From the NCBI RefSeq assembly GCF_023278565.1, contig NC_064672.1:6076001-6140000 (forward strand): 64,000 nucleotides of DNA, read 5' to 3'. Shown here in pieces: positions 10,967-22,411 of this stretch. Made by a program: the position numbers and the translations under genes. The stretch comes from Colletotrichum lupini (taxonomy: Eukaryota; Ascomycota; Sordariomycetes; Glomerellales; Glomerellaceae). The notes below the pieces were generated by a model. The model searched no databases. It saw nothing but the letters and a program-made list of their open reading frames with translations, and was not told where the DNA came from. Every line of letters begins with the position of its first letter. Position 1 is the first letter of the stretch.

Positions 10967-12463
10967 ATGATCGCTATCAATTCCCGTTTGCGAACGATAC
11001 TCCCCCTCGCTGCTCTCTTCGCCCTAATCCTCGTTCTTGTTCGATTCCATGAAAGCATTATAAATCTCGATTCACTGTATAACCTCGCGAAGCACACGAA
11101 GACACCGCTGCCATCTTCGAGTGGCAAGGACAACAAGCAGTCGCTCTCCTCCGAGACCCCAGTATACAAGCCGGCACCGACCTACACCTCGCCCCCGGTA
11201 ATCGATCCCTTCCCCCTCCTCGCCAACACCGACTCGCCGCCCCCCTCGGTCCCTGCGCATAACGTCCCCCGCGACGACATACACAAAGACTACGGTCTCG
11301 ATGCGCAACCGCCGCTCTTCATCGGCTTCACCCGCCAGTGGCCCATCCTTCTCCAATGCGTTGTTAGCTACATCACAGCAGGCTGGCCGCCCTCCAGCAT
11401 CCATGTCCTCGAGAACACGGGCGTCCAGTTCGCCAACGCCCAGGGCAAGCTCTCCCTTCAGAACCAGTTCTACCTGAACCATACGACGCTCAAACGGCTA
11501 GGAGTCAACGTCATCCAAGCGCCCGCCCTGCTCTCCTTCTCGCAGATGCAGAACATGTTCCTGCACGAGGCGCACAAGAACAACTGGCCCTACTACTTTT
11601 ACTCTCACCAGGACGTTCTCGTCTTCTCCTTTGAGGACGGCAAGGACGACACTCACCGCCCCGGCGACCGAACATGGGAATTCTACGATGAGGAGGAGCA
11701 AAATGAGATCATGAACCCGCCCGCGGCAGGACAGCAGGGTTACCGCACCATATACGAGAACTGCCTGCGCGATCTTGATACCACGCTGAGACGTAAAGAG
11801 AAATGGGGGTTCCGGTGGTACCAATATGACCACTTGACCCTGGTGAACCGTGCCGCGATGGACGCCATTGGCGGTTGGGACTCGCTGATCCCGTACTACG
11901 CGACCGACTGCGACATGAACGCGCGCCTGGCCATGGACGGCTGGACGATGAAACACCGTCGGGCGGGTATCATCAATGATATCTCGACGCACCTCCAGGA
12001 TCTTTCTGTCTTGTACCGGATTCCGGGGACGGTCCCGAAAATGGTCGACCCAAATCCCCCACCCCCGCCTCCGCCCCCGCCGCCGGCCGAGAAGAAGCCC
12101 GAGAACGAGAAGATACAGGGCGACAAGCGAGACGACGAGACCGCGGCGAATGCTACCCTCGTAGACGACAAGGCAGAGTCATTCCGCGCCGTGGTCCAGA
12201 CGGGCCTGGAAATGACAAACTTCAAGTACAGAGACAGCGACCACAACCGCAACTCGTGGCAGAAAAGCCAGCACGGCGGCGAGGGCGAACCGTATTACTA
12301 CGACGCCGCTGGGTTCGCAGAGGCTTTTGAGGTGCTCGTCGCTGCCGGGCGCCGGGTCTTTGAGCTGAAGTGGGGGCGCGGCGGGTGCGATATCGCCGAG
12401 GGGTTCGGGTTGAAGATTACGGACCAGTGGCGCGTATTGCCTCCGGAGAAGAAGGATGGATGA
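10967..12463 (+). CDS. Type II membrane glycosyltransferase-like protein
   Basis: A single exon of 498 residues. A short cytosolic N terminus, one membrane segment (about residues 11-27, ILPLAALFALILVLVRF) and a Ser/Pro-rich stem give Golgi type II topology. The luminal domain starts near residue 115 (PPLFIGFTRQWPILLQCV) and includes FYSHQDVLVF, GWDSLIPYYATDCDMN and ARLAMDGW. The D-x-D in TDCDMN with the preceding GGWD resembles the metal- and acceptor-binding region of GT-A fold enzymes, so a nucleotide-sugar transferase is the best inference; donor and acceptor are unknown. A run of 11 prolines followed by a charged Lys/Glu/Asp segment (about residues 363-395) interrupts the C-terminal part and looks like a species-variable insert. 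The protein ends in a Cys-containing segment (GRGGCDIAEGFGLKI). Confidence 0.6.
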   Translation: MIAINSRLRTILPLAALFALILVLVRFHESIINLDSLYNLAKHTKTPLPSSSGKDNKQSLSSETPVYKPAPTYTSPPVIDPFPLLANTDSPPPSVPAHNVPRDDIHKDYGLDAQPPLFIGFTRQWPILLQCVVSYITAGWPPSSIHVLENTGVQFANAQGKLSLQNQFYLNHTTLKRLGVNVIQAPALLSFSQMQNMFLHEAHKNNWPYYFYSHQDVLVFSFEDGKDDTHRPGDRTWEFYDEEEQNEIMNPPAAGQQGYRTIYENCLRDLDTTLRRKEKWGFRWYQYDHLTLVNRAAMDAIGGWDSLIPYYATDCDMNARLAMDGWTMKHRRAGIINDISTHLQDLSVLYRIPGTVPKMVDPNPPPPPPPPPPAEKKPENEKIQGDKRDDETAANATLVDDKAESFRAVVQTGLEMTNFKYRDSDHNRNSWQKSQHGGEGEPYYYDAAGFAEAFEVLVAAGRRVFELKWGRGGCDIAEGFGLKITDQWRVLPPEKKDG

Positions 12464-13232
12464 GGATGGGGGTGTGTGTGGTTGAATGGGCATTTTTTGC
12501 GCGAGTCACGGCGATGACGTCGTTTTTTTGGGGGATGCGATGTCACTCGTTGGTTTCATGGAGTCGATCACCACGGACCTGAGTCAGTGGCCCAAAGAGC
12601 TGGGAAGGAAGTCTGGCGACACAACGTGAATATATTGGAAGGCGTAATAGATTTAGACAAGCACCTGTGAAGCACCATTTCATCGGTTCTCAATAAGGCA
12701 AATGAAAGCAATCAGCATGTAATGATATCTTGATATTCAATGGCCAAAGCCATCTATGCGGATAATTTCTGTAAACGCACTGCAAAGTCCCAGCTCCCGT
12801 GACCGGAGAGAGAAACTCTTCTGGCGTTTGATGCCATAAGCTACTAATGAACTAGGTAAAAAAGGAAAATGAAAAAACCCAGAAAAAAAGGTTGGATGGG
12901 AAACACAGATGAGAAGAATCGTACACACAGTCGGTGCTGCTCTCAAAATGCCCAATCCCCCCTTTGCCCCCAAAAGTACGCCAATATCCCCGTTCTATCT
13001 AGGTATCCCAGGGTTTTCGTTTCGGAAATCCAAGTAAAAAAAAGGATTTCAATCACAACACACGCAACGGAGCTTAGCTATCCATCGGCTCCGGTTGGGT
13101 TTCAACTTTTTCTTCGGGCCAAAATGCTCTCGCTCTCACTCCTCTTCGTCTCCCTTACACACGTATCGTCAAAAAAACACAAGGAAATAGTAAGGCAAGA
13201 GGAACAGTCATCCTTGATGAGAAGGGACTGCT
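12464..13232. other. Convergent 3' spacer
   Basis: This lies between the stops of the glycosyltransferase-like gene (plus) and GUT2 (minus). It is A/T-richer than the flanking exons and holds several A-runs; no gene is seen. Confidence 0.4.
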
Positions 13233-15355
13233 CTATGCCTCGGTAATATTTCTCGCCAGGGCACCACCAGCCTGGATCTCGTTGGGCGCAAACTTGATAC
13301 CGCTAGCCGAGGCCGCGATCTGCGACTTGGGCGCGTACGCCGACGTGGCGGTGCCGCTGCGGAGGACCTCGTCGCGCGTGACGCCGAACTTCTCGGGGGA
13401 CAGGCCCATGGAGCGGAGGAAGTGCACCGTTTCGGTCCACTCCTGGTCCTTGCGCTTGGCGTCCCAGCCGAGTTCCTCGGCCATGACGTCGATCACGCGC
13501 GGCAGGGCACGGAGCGCGGACTCAGCGTCGAGGAAAGCGAGGCGGGTGCGGCGGGAAATAAGGTCCGTTGCCGTGAGGGCGGCCTCGGCGCGGACGCCGT
13601 GGCGGATCTCACCCTCGACGAAGGGGAAGTTGGGGATGATGCGCTCGCGGTCGGCGGGGGTGGTGGCGACGGACCAGGCGCGGTCGCCGTAGTTGTGGGC
13701 GAGGTGGTGGGCGACGTCGGCGTCGAGGGCGAAGTGGGTGATGAGGTGGCCGGGGAGGTGCTTTGAGAAGCCGTGGGCGCCGACGAGGGGGATCTTGGTG
13801 GTGATGCAGGCGCCGGTCGTGGTGAAGAGTGCGAGGCCTGCGCCGGAGATGTCGGGGAGGGAGACGGGCTTGGGGGCGAGGTTGAAGGTCTTGATGGCTT
13901 CGTCGACGGCGTCTTCGGCCATTTGGCGGTAGGTTGTCCACTTGCCGCCGGCGCAGGTGAGGAGGCCGGAGGAGGAGACGGTGACGAGGTGGGAGCGGAC
14001 GAGGGATTCGGTGTTCTTTGCGTTGGGGTCCTTGACCAGGGGGCGGATTCCTTGCATGAGATGTTAGTTTCTTGGTCCTGGCCTGAGAGCGATATCGGAG
14101 GGAGGGGGAGTGAATGAGAGGAAAACTTACCAGACCAGGCAGAGAGAACATCGGCACGAGAGAGAGCGGACTCGGGGGTAATCAGCTTGTTGACCTCCTT
14201 GAGAATGAACTTGATGTCGTCCTCGCGGGCAATGGGCTCGCGCTCGACGGGGGCAGCGTTATCCGTGGTTCCAGCCAGAGTGTATCCTTGCCAGGGGAGA
14301 ACAAAAATGACACGACCGTCCGAGGTAGCAGCATCCAAAAGACCGATTCCGTTGGGGCAGATGTCGCCAGGCAGCATGATGTGCGCACCAGAGGCAGGGG
14401 CGACGATGGGCTTGCGGTCCGGGTTGTCCATGCACTCGATTGCGTCGGCAAAAGGGCCGGTAGCGTTGATGACGCCCTTTGCGCGGACGGTGAAGGGGGC
14501 GCTGCCGGGGTTCTTGACGTCGCGGACTTGGGCGCCCGTGATCTTGCCGGTGGAGGAGTTCTTTTCCAGAGAGGTGACTTCGACATGGTTGAGGACGGTG
14601 GCGCCGTAGAAGGCGGCGGTGAGGGCGAGAGAGACGTTCATGCGGGAGTCGTTGTGCTGGCCGTCATAGTAGACGAGGGCACCGACCATGTTATCCTTTC
14701 TGAGCTTGGGGAAGGCCTCCATGGCCTTCTTGGTGGAGACGTAGTAGGAGCTCTCGAGACCCTGGGAACCGGCGAGGAGATCGTAGGCCTTTGTGCCGGC
14801 CCAGAAGTAAGGAGTCTGCCACCACTTCTGGATGGGCAGGAGAATAGGCAGGGAAGAGGACAGGTGGGGGGCGACGTTGAGGAAGGTCTTGCGCTCGTGA
14901 AGGGCCTCCATGACGAGCTCGAGCTGGGAGTAGTCGAGGTTCCAGACGGCCTTTTCGAGGTAGCGGACACCGCCGTGAACGAGCTTGGTGCTCTTGGACG
15001 AGGTTCCAGCAGAGAAGTCGTCGCGCTCGACGAGGGCGACCTTGAGGCCGCGGGTGACGGCGTCGAGAGCGATGCCGGTTCCCGTGGCGCCGCCGCCGAT
15101 GACAAGGAGGTCGTATTCTTGGGCATCGGAGTTGTGAGCGCGCAGGTCGGCCAGCTGTGAGGCGCGGTCCTTTGCCGCGGGGAATGAAGGCGGGACGATC
15201 TTGCCCTGGTCATCGCGCTTGAGCTCGACGAGGGCCTTGTCGAAGTTGTGAGCGCCGCGGCCACTGAGGAAGGTTGAGTAGGCGACGACACCACCAGTTG
15301 CCGCGGCGGCAGCGATGGCGACGGGCCTTCTCAGGCTTGAGAAACGAGACGCCAT
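13233..15355 (-). CDS. GUT2: FAD-dependent glycerol-3-phosphate dehydrogenase, mitochondrial
   Basis: Exons 15355..14131 and 14050..13233 (donor GTAAGT, acceptor CAAG, phase 1) give 680 residues. It oxidises sn-glycerol-3-phosphate to DHAP at the outer face of the inner mitochondrial membrane and passes electrons to ubiquinone. Residues 1-35 form an Arg-containing presequence followed by a hydrophobic segment (about 12-30). The dinucleotide-binding loop DLLVIGGGATGTG is at about 82-94. Other family landmarks follow: SSKSTKLVHGGVRYLE, GPFADAIE, PWQGYTLAGTTD and, after the intron, GLLTCAGGKWTTYRQMAEDA. The C-terminal domain matches the DAO_C helical region. Length and motif order match yeast Gut2 and fungal orthologues. 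It lies in a glycerol-use cluster with an aquaglyceroporin and GUT1. Confidence 0.95.
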
Positions 15356-16407
15356 GCTGGCGGGTGTTTTCTGTGTGTGTTTTCTTGTGATCTCTTCACT
15401 CGGTGAGGTTTAGACCGAGTCCGAGAAGGACGGGACGATGACGGTGGAAGGCGCGTCTGGTATAGGTGACCAGTCCGGGCGTGTAGGGTGTGGGATGCCC
15501 TTTTGGTGAATGCTTTCCCTCAATGGTGATGTGTTAGGAGGGGGAGGGGTTCACAGGTTGATGATCCTGGGAAGAATCAGGAAGGTGAAGGTAGGGGAAG
15601 AGAAGTAAGAATAAGAGAGGTAGGAAGAGGAAGAAAAGGCTCAAGGGCTTAAGAGGGACCGAAGGGGTTGAGGATTGTCGATCGGTAGATGACCCAAGTG
15701 AGTGGGTAGATTCCGGGTGGCAGAAGAGCAGGAAGCTGTGCTTGTCCGGGCTGGGCCGCCTCACCCGCGAAGTATGGACTGTTATTCGTGGAATGACACC
15801 CCGAGCTCGAGAAGGAATGGTCCCGTTTGGCGCGAGCAAAAATCTTCCGTTGGACTGACTGGGCAGGGCGGAAGGGCAGAGGATGTGGGTATCAGAGATG
15901 GGAGAGAGGGCGACCTGATGTGAGGAAAATAAAAAAACAATAACGAAACTTGAGCCCGGCAGAAAGAGGCTAAAAGTAGATCGGGGGTGGAGGGGGGTAC
16001 GAAGATACCTTGTGATGACGGAGATCGGGGGATGGATGGACGGACGGGGGGTCAGACGGAGAGAGAGACATGCAGCTTTGGCCGGTAGCGATGGATGGAA
16101 CACACGGACAAAGCGATGAGGATGCCAGCTCAGACACAGCTCTTGCTTGGTGTTCGCAAGGTATCGCTCGCCATTGCCAATTGGACCTTGACCCCCACGT
16201 GGTCGCAGGCGCGTCTGCGGTATGGCAGCATGGCTCATCTTGAGACTTTTTTTTGCTGATAGCTTGTCTGTCCTGACCACCATGCCTGCGTTTGCTACTT
16301 TGTGCTACCTTAGCCTGGCTATGCCACACCACTGCATGCTATCATCTATCGCAGCTTCATCAGCCATGTAGCTACACAGTAGGTACGTTGTGGTGAATGG
16401 TGGCAAT

Positions 16408-16433
16408 GGCAGTGGTGAAGGGCAGTGGTGAAG
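16408..16433 (+). repeat. 13-bp tandem duplication
   Basis: GGCAGTGGTGAAG occurs twice in direct succession. It is a minor local repeat with no assigned role. Confidence 0.8.
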
Positions 16434-18730
16434 GGCAAACGGTCTCCGGAAGCAGCAGCAGCAATGCACTCGAGTCGGGGTCTGACATCATGGGTACCGA
16501 GCTCACTCCGAGCTAGCAATTAGCAAGTAGAAACAGCACCCCAACACTGGCTGAGTGACTGAGCAGAGTCAGGACATGCAGCGAACCGGAGTGAGTGAGA
16601 GACGGGAAAAGACCCGCTTCTCGTTCGTCATGTCGGTAACGGCGCAGGATCCAGTATGGAGAAATGAATGGGGAAAAGGCACGCAAATCTGGAGGTGGGA
16701 AAGAGTCGTCGGTGCCATCCCATCCGTATGCGTACCTTAGATGGATCCGTAATTGTATGGTGTTTCCAGTCAGAGCCTCAAATATGCCACCAGGGGTCTG
16801 TCTGCACCTCGGTGTTGACTGGCCGAGACGGTGACATGTTTTCGGTATTCTCTCGGTGCTGATCATATATGGAGCATTGTACCCCTGTCTCGGTGGTCTC
16901 GGTTGACATCGCCGACCACTGAAGAAGAATTGGAGAAGGCGCGGCCCAGGTTCCCAGAGAAAGGAAGGAAGGGTCCCGCTAAGAACTGGAAAGTGCTGGT
17001 GGGGTCACAGATTTGGAGACATTCCGTCAGCTGGAGGGAAGGCTCCACTGGACCTTGAGGTTCGCCATGATCGGCGGAATCCTCCGGCCGAAAAGTACGT
17101 CCTCTTCCACTTTAGCCCCTGCTTCCAGCCCTGACCCCCTTTTCCCGTGCCACACGTGCCTTCTCCTCTTTTCGGTTTCCCACCACCACCACCAGTCTCC
17201 ACTTTAGCAGTGCCAGACGGCGACACTGCGGCCTCGACTCTCGCTCGTCCTCGGTGTTGCATTCCCGTCACTCACCACATCCACATCGCAGACCTGGACC
17301 ACCACCACCGTCCAATACTACTGGGCAAGGACTCCATAGTCCAATCCAATCACGCTCACTGCAGAATCAGCAGCAAGGCACAGTCACTCGCCTGCTGGAT
17401 CTCGAGACACGCATTGCAGATGCCCTGCGGATGCCTCACTCAGTCACCCAGTCACCCAGTAGTAACAATCACCACTGCCAAACGGCGACTACACGGCGAC
17501 CACCAATCGGCCCGGCGAATGGCCCGCGACTGATTTCTCCTTGTCGACTCCTCCCAACGTCTCCATCAGTGTCCATCGTGGGATGTTTGCCCACACAGCG
17601 CCACGCCATACTGCCGCTAACTACCCTTATCCTTTGCAATCCTCACATGTCGGCCCTTATACAGGGGCCTGATTACTATGGATCTCGCCTCACTTCTCAA
17701 CTTGAGGCCCGATTGTGAGGCTTGCCCAACAGCCCAAGGGCTCAAGGGGCATCAACCAGCCAAACAATTTCTTCCAGGGCGGATTTCTGCTTCATCTTAA
17801 GAACCAGATGCCGTCCTCTTCTGTCCATCCATCGTACTGCGGACCGTTTTTGGTTCCCGGCTACGGGAGGCTGCATCACACAGACGCCGTGCCATTTTGG
17901 TGACCGAATTATCGGGATTCACAGCCAACAAACGCCGTACAGTCGAACCTCTCTTCGTTCCCTTTTTTTTTTAACCTACATATCATCGACTAGCCCACCC
18001 ACCATGGCATCGCTTACACCCGACACGATATACTGCCACCACTCGCCAAGCTATCCAAGTCAGCAAAACCTGCCTCCAGTCTGCCGACTCTTCCCTCCAG
18101 ACCCAGCAATTTCCGCAACTCTTTACCATCATCGATCACGCGCAAAACCCCTACGCAGTGCAGCGGCCGACGTCCGAGCTTGACTGACAAGTCACTCTAC
18201 CTCTGCCATGTACCTCGACCTACTCTTGTATGGGTACTTGGGGAGTGTCCGGACACGAGCCCCTCCTGGGATACGACTGCGGTAGGGACACCGTTGTCGC
18301 ACCCGCACCGCACCCGCACGCCGCAGGGCACACGCCCGCCGTCCACTCCTCCGTGGCCGCTACCAAGTTTCTTCGCTGCACATCCCTCGGCCGTCACGGC
18401 CACGCCGCAGTGCCACGCCGAACATTCCGCGCCGCCCCCTGCAACTCGCGTGCGAAAAAGTGGGAGGAAGCAAGTTGAGGTGGCACACGGGTTGAATTGC
18501 TGCCAATCCACAACCACTTCGCAACTCGGCTCCCCTACCCACGCAAACGGTCACGATACAGTCAGTTTTCTTGCTGCGCTGCCAGATGATGCGATGGGCC
18601 AGCTTTGGTCCGCCAACCTGTCCAAGTGCTGCGTATCAGGTCCCTGTCTACGACAGCCACACAACCCAGCTCGAAATAGTCCTTCACCCCCCCAGTTGAC
18701 TTACACCCAAACGCAGGTCAATCCATCACC

Positions 18731-19330
18731 ATGTCCTCGTTTGATGACCTTGATTTGCGTCTAGATTTTGAAACTCGCAGGTTGCAGCTGCGCCCCTCGG
18801 CACGTTCGCAGCCAGAGTACCAATCTTAGCACTACGACAAGTATCGCACCCAGATTTCGTCGACTCGCGCCACCGAACCCTCTAGCCAATCTGAGTAAGA
18901 TGGACCAGGTCCCAGGGTGCAACTCGACAGCGACGTTTCCTGCACGTCCACTAGCTCTTGGCTGTTTCTACCCCGCGCTTCCAGACGAAGCACCAGCCAG
19001 ACACAACCTTATCTCACGACGGGCAACGTTCGCCGGGCCACTGAAAAAGGGCCATCGATCGGAGACAGCTGTATTACGAGTCAGCTTCGCTCAGAGTTTG
19101 AAGCCATCGGCCTCTCATCGATGAAAGCACGATCTCCAAGTTACTATACGCAACGGGAACAATACGGGCCATCGTCAGACACACTTACACGCAACGTCCG
19201 TTGCGCACTGCTCCGCCTCGCATCGCAACCTTGCTACAGCTCTGCAAACGGGAAACTCATGCCGGCGATTGGACATTCGAGCCATCCAGACAAGACAGTC
19301 ATCCGAGTTCCTCGCCATGCGGCCAATGCT
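18731..19330 (+). pseudogene. Possible decayed coding frame
   Basis: From the ATG at 18731 one frame reads MSSFDDLDLRLDFETRRLQL and continues with protein-like, Ser/Arg/Gln-rich composition to about 19,330, broken only by TAG at 18,827 and TAA at 18,896. Later segments include GPSIGDSCITSQLRSEFEAI and SPSYYTQREQYGPSSD. No domain is recognised. It could be a relic of a regulatory or disordered protein, or chance in a C-rich region. The two stops are not bounded by obvious introns. Confidence 0.2.
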
Positions 19331-20963
19331 TGACATCACTTCCCGTCGCCACCCCATCCAATCCGCGCCCTCTCCCGCCTTGACGTGGATGGTAGTTCAG
19401 GCGACAACAGACCACTCTCCTCAACTTTGCCATCTTCAACGTAAGCTAAGCGCACGGTTCTTGCGAATCGCTAGTTGCCACAAGAAACTTGAACAACACA
19501 CAATGGGCCATCCGAAGTCCTCATAATGCACCCTCTTGGTGGCTGAAAGAGGATTCCATGGCATTGGCGAGCTGGAAGCATGGGCAACGTGATACCTAAG
19601 CTTGCACAGTAGGTTGCTGACTACCATCCCTCTGCTGGTCTCCCGTCTCTTGGCCAGGAAGGTGAGCAACAGAGGTCAAGAGTCGGCTACAGACGGAGCG
19701 GGTGCAAGATGCCCATGGGGACCACCCATTTCCCCAAGCTGGGGTCGAGACGGAGCATGACCGGGGCTCCAGTCGGTCTTGATACTGCAATTGCTACCCG
19801 AGTCTACGAACTATTGGATTCCAGACATTCCAAAAGAGAATGTGCAACCGCGGACCCAGACATTCGGGGTCGCTGTCAGGGTCAATCTCAACCTTTGAGG
19901 CCTCTGAGAGGTCAGAGGCGGGGCTACATTCACGATTCACCACACCAAAACCCCAGTCTCCCCAACAAGATGCAAGCCCACGCCATCATGGATTACATGC
20001 AAAGTGCGAGCATCTTGTTGGTCTGGATTCTTTTGGACTGGTGGTGGTTCAGCTTTGCTGCACTGGAGATTCGGAAGCGATTCCAGTTCCCAGCGGCGTG
20101 GGCAGGTCCCTTCCCGCTAGCCAAGTTGGCGGCGTTAGGCCCCCGTAATTTGGGCCCATGTCTCTGAGCAAAAACCCCCGACTTGACGGAAGAATTGTTC
20201 ACCTGGCCCGCCCTCGGGGCAATCGTGCCAATCTTCCAGCGAAGGTGGCTTTTTTCTCGTTTCCAAGGGTCTCCTTCACGAACATACTAATTGCTGGCCA
20301 TGGGCGCACATCGTAGTTGAGAAAGAGGATTGTCTTTGCCTCTTGATGGCACTCTTTTCTCTCGTGTATTGCGTAGTCACCAAGGGGAAACATTCTTTGA
20401 ACTCTGAAAATGACTTTGTGATTTGAAGACAAGACACCGCTAATCCGACCCACCACGCCAATAACCAAGCAACATCACCAGCACCTCAGCACCCAACAGG
20501 ACAACAGGCAAGGCAACAAAAAACAAGAAACAGGAACGACGGAATACAGCTGCAAACAAGCTCATGATAAACGATATTTTTCGCCCGTGTTCGCTTTTTT
20601 GGGGTGTTTGGACCGTAAGACAGACCCATCCTTTTTGTGTTTCTTTTTGTTTTTCCCCTTCTGTTTTCCCTCAACTTGAGAAACGCATAATTGCGTTGGA
20701 TCAAGTCGAGAGGTTGTCTCGCTGAAGGCAGGAGGGGGATCTTCAAGTCGATCGCTCGCCCGTCTCAGTCTCTCCATCTCTCTCTTCTCTCGTTATCCGA
20801 AACCCGTGGTATCATTGTCTGCCAGTTTCTTTGCCTTTCTCACTCTCGCACACTCATAAGAGATCGTCGTGGAGGTCGTCGTCGTTCTCATGAAGATGGA
20901 CCGAATCCTCACGATAAGATCCCGGTGTCAATCTCATCATCACTCATCAAGATGAAAACAACA

Positions 20964-20981
20964 TCTCTCTCTCTCTCTCTC
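20964..20981 (+). repeat. CT microsatellite
   Basis: An uninterrupted run of alternating T and C just downstream of the aquaglyceroporin 3' end. Confidence 0.85.
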
Positions 20982-21037
20982 ACTTTCTCATCATCAAAAA
21001 CGCACAAATCGGACACTACGTGAAGCGAGGACACTGT

Positions 21038-22411
21038 CTACACCTTCTCCAAGCGGTTCTTGTAGGTGTTAGACCAGACGTCCCTGCGCGGGCGGAAGAG
21101 TCGGGTGAGGCCAAAGTAGGGCGTGTTGATGGGGCTCTCGCCGGTGAAGATGAAGACGTCGTACAGAAAGCCGCCAAAGAGGGTGCCGAAGAAGGGGGCG
21201 ACCATGGGGATCTATGGAGATGAAATGTTAGTCACGAGACTTCGGGTTAGGATGTGAGGTGAAGGATTCGCCACTCGGAAGGACGACGTCGAGGGCCACA
21301 AGACTAGCGCATACAGCGACGACGACGACGAAAAACCCCGAGCCCCATCAGAAGATAGGGGGGAGACCGAGGCAGGCAGGAAAGGAATTTTCTTGCTGCT
21401 TACCCAGAAATAGTATCCACCGGCGGACCACACTTCAGACCCGTATCCGAGAATGTACGAAACCAGGCGGGGACCAAAGTCACGAGCCAGGTTGATGGCG
21501 TAGCCAGTCTCCCAACCGAAGCAAGCACCGATGCCGAAAATGAGGAAGAAGAGGGCCAAGGGCATAAAGGGGCCCGCAGCTCCGTTGGTGGGATCGGCGA
21601 GGGCGAAAATGGAGAACATGAGAATGGTGGAGGCGACGATTTCCGAAAAGAACATGCCCGTCCGCGTCATGAAGGCGGCCGGGTACGTGCAAAAGATGCC
21701 GGCGGTCGAGTTGGCGCCGCCGACGGTGCGGATGCCCGGGCCGCCCTCAAAGGCGTCGATGGCACTGATGTAGTTTCCGTACACGATGAAGGCGCCGGCC
21801 ATGGCGCCCAAGAGCTGGCCCATGAAGTAGACGGGGAACTTGCGCCACGGGTGGCCGCGGTACACGCAGTTGGCGAGTGTCACTGCCGGGTTGAGATGAC
21901 CACCGGATTTCTTGCCCACGTAGACACCGAGCATAACTGCCAATCTATGAAGCAATGAGTCAGTTGATTCATTCTCTTCTCTTCTCTCGTTTCTGTGTTC
22001 GACTTCCGCCGAGACTCTCGTTTCATTCAAGATTGCGCAAGCCGAAAAAGCCACGCACTCGTGAAGTGAAGTCGGAACACTGGGAAGGATCGAAACTTAC
22101 CCCCAACCCCAAGAGATACTCTGGTAATCACCCTTGGTGCTGTTGCTAAGAACGACCTGGGCAACGACACCGTCGCCAAAGAGGATCATAATCATGGTTC
22201 CAAAGAACTCGGAGAAACCCTCCTGGCAGTTCTCACGGATACGCGACCACCACAGCTGCTCCTCCTCATGGTGAGGAGGGAGCATGCTGCCAACGGCGTG
22301 CTCCTCGTGGGTCTCCTCGCCTCCCATGTCGTGTTTATAAGTTGGAATATGCTGCTTGCCGACGGACGACGACTCTGACACCGATTCCGCTGTATGGACA
22401 GTGATGACCAT
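21038..22411 (-). CDS. Aquaglyceroporin (MIP family glycerol channel)
   Basis: Exons 22411..22101, 21944..21404 and 21211..21038 join in frame (GTAAGT/ATAG and GTAAGC/ATAG) and give 341 residues. It is a six-helix membrane channel with two half-helix loops. The first loop has the canonical motif GGHLNPAVT (NPA at about 122-124). The second has NLARDFGPR (about 255-263), where Leu replaces Pro of the second NPA and Asp follows Arg; that Asp is a signature of glycerol-conducting members, and NLA is also seen in yeast Fps1. An N-terminal hydrophilic tail of about 60 residues, rich in His and Glu, precedes helix 1. The start at 22411 was chosen because upstream in-frame sequence is Ser/Pro/Leu-biased leader. 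Placed between GUT2 and GUT1, its job is most likely glycerol movement across the plasma membrane; direction (uptake or osmotic release) cannot be read from sequence. Confidence 0.9.

Larger units (their letters stand above)
15356..21037. other. 5.7-kb spacer between GUT2 promoter and aquaglyceroporin 3' end
   Basis: This contains the GUT2 promoter (right after 15,356, rich in GGGAGG on the plus strand) and then several kilobases without a convincing gene. It includes a short direct duplication (16,408-16,433), a C/T microsatellite (about 20,964-20,981), a pyrimidine-rich tract with T-run at about 17,960 before a CACCATGG at 18,001, and a possible decayed frame at 18,731-19,330. I assign no intact CDS. 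Long promoters, non-coding RNA or a decayed gene are all possible. Confidence 0.4.

Noticed and set aside
14114..15160. 348-codon plus-strand frame opposite GUT2
   Set aside because: It is antisense to a clear GUT2 exon with high third-position GC; a shadow frame.
15534..16283. 249-codon minus-strand frame upstream of GUT2
   Set aside because: Ser/Pro/Leu-biased leader-type sequence without domains or signal; lies in the promoter region.
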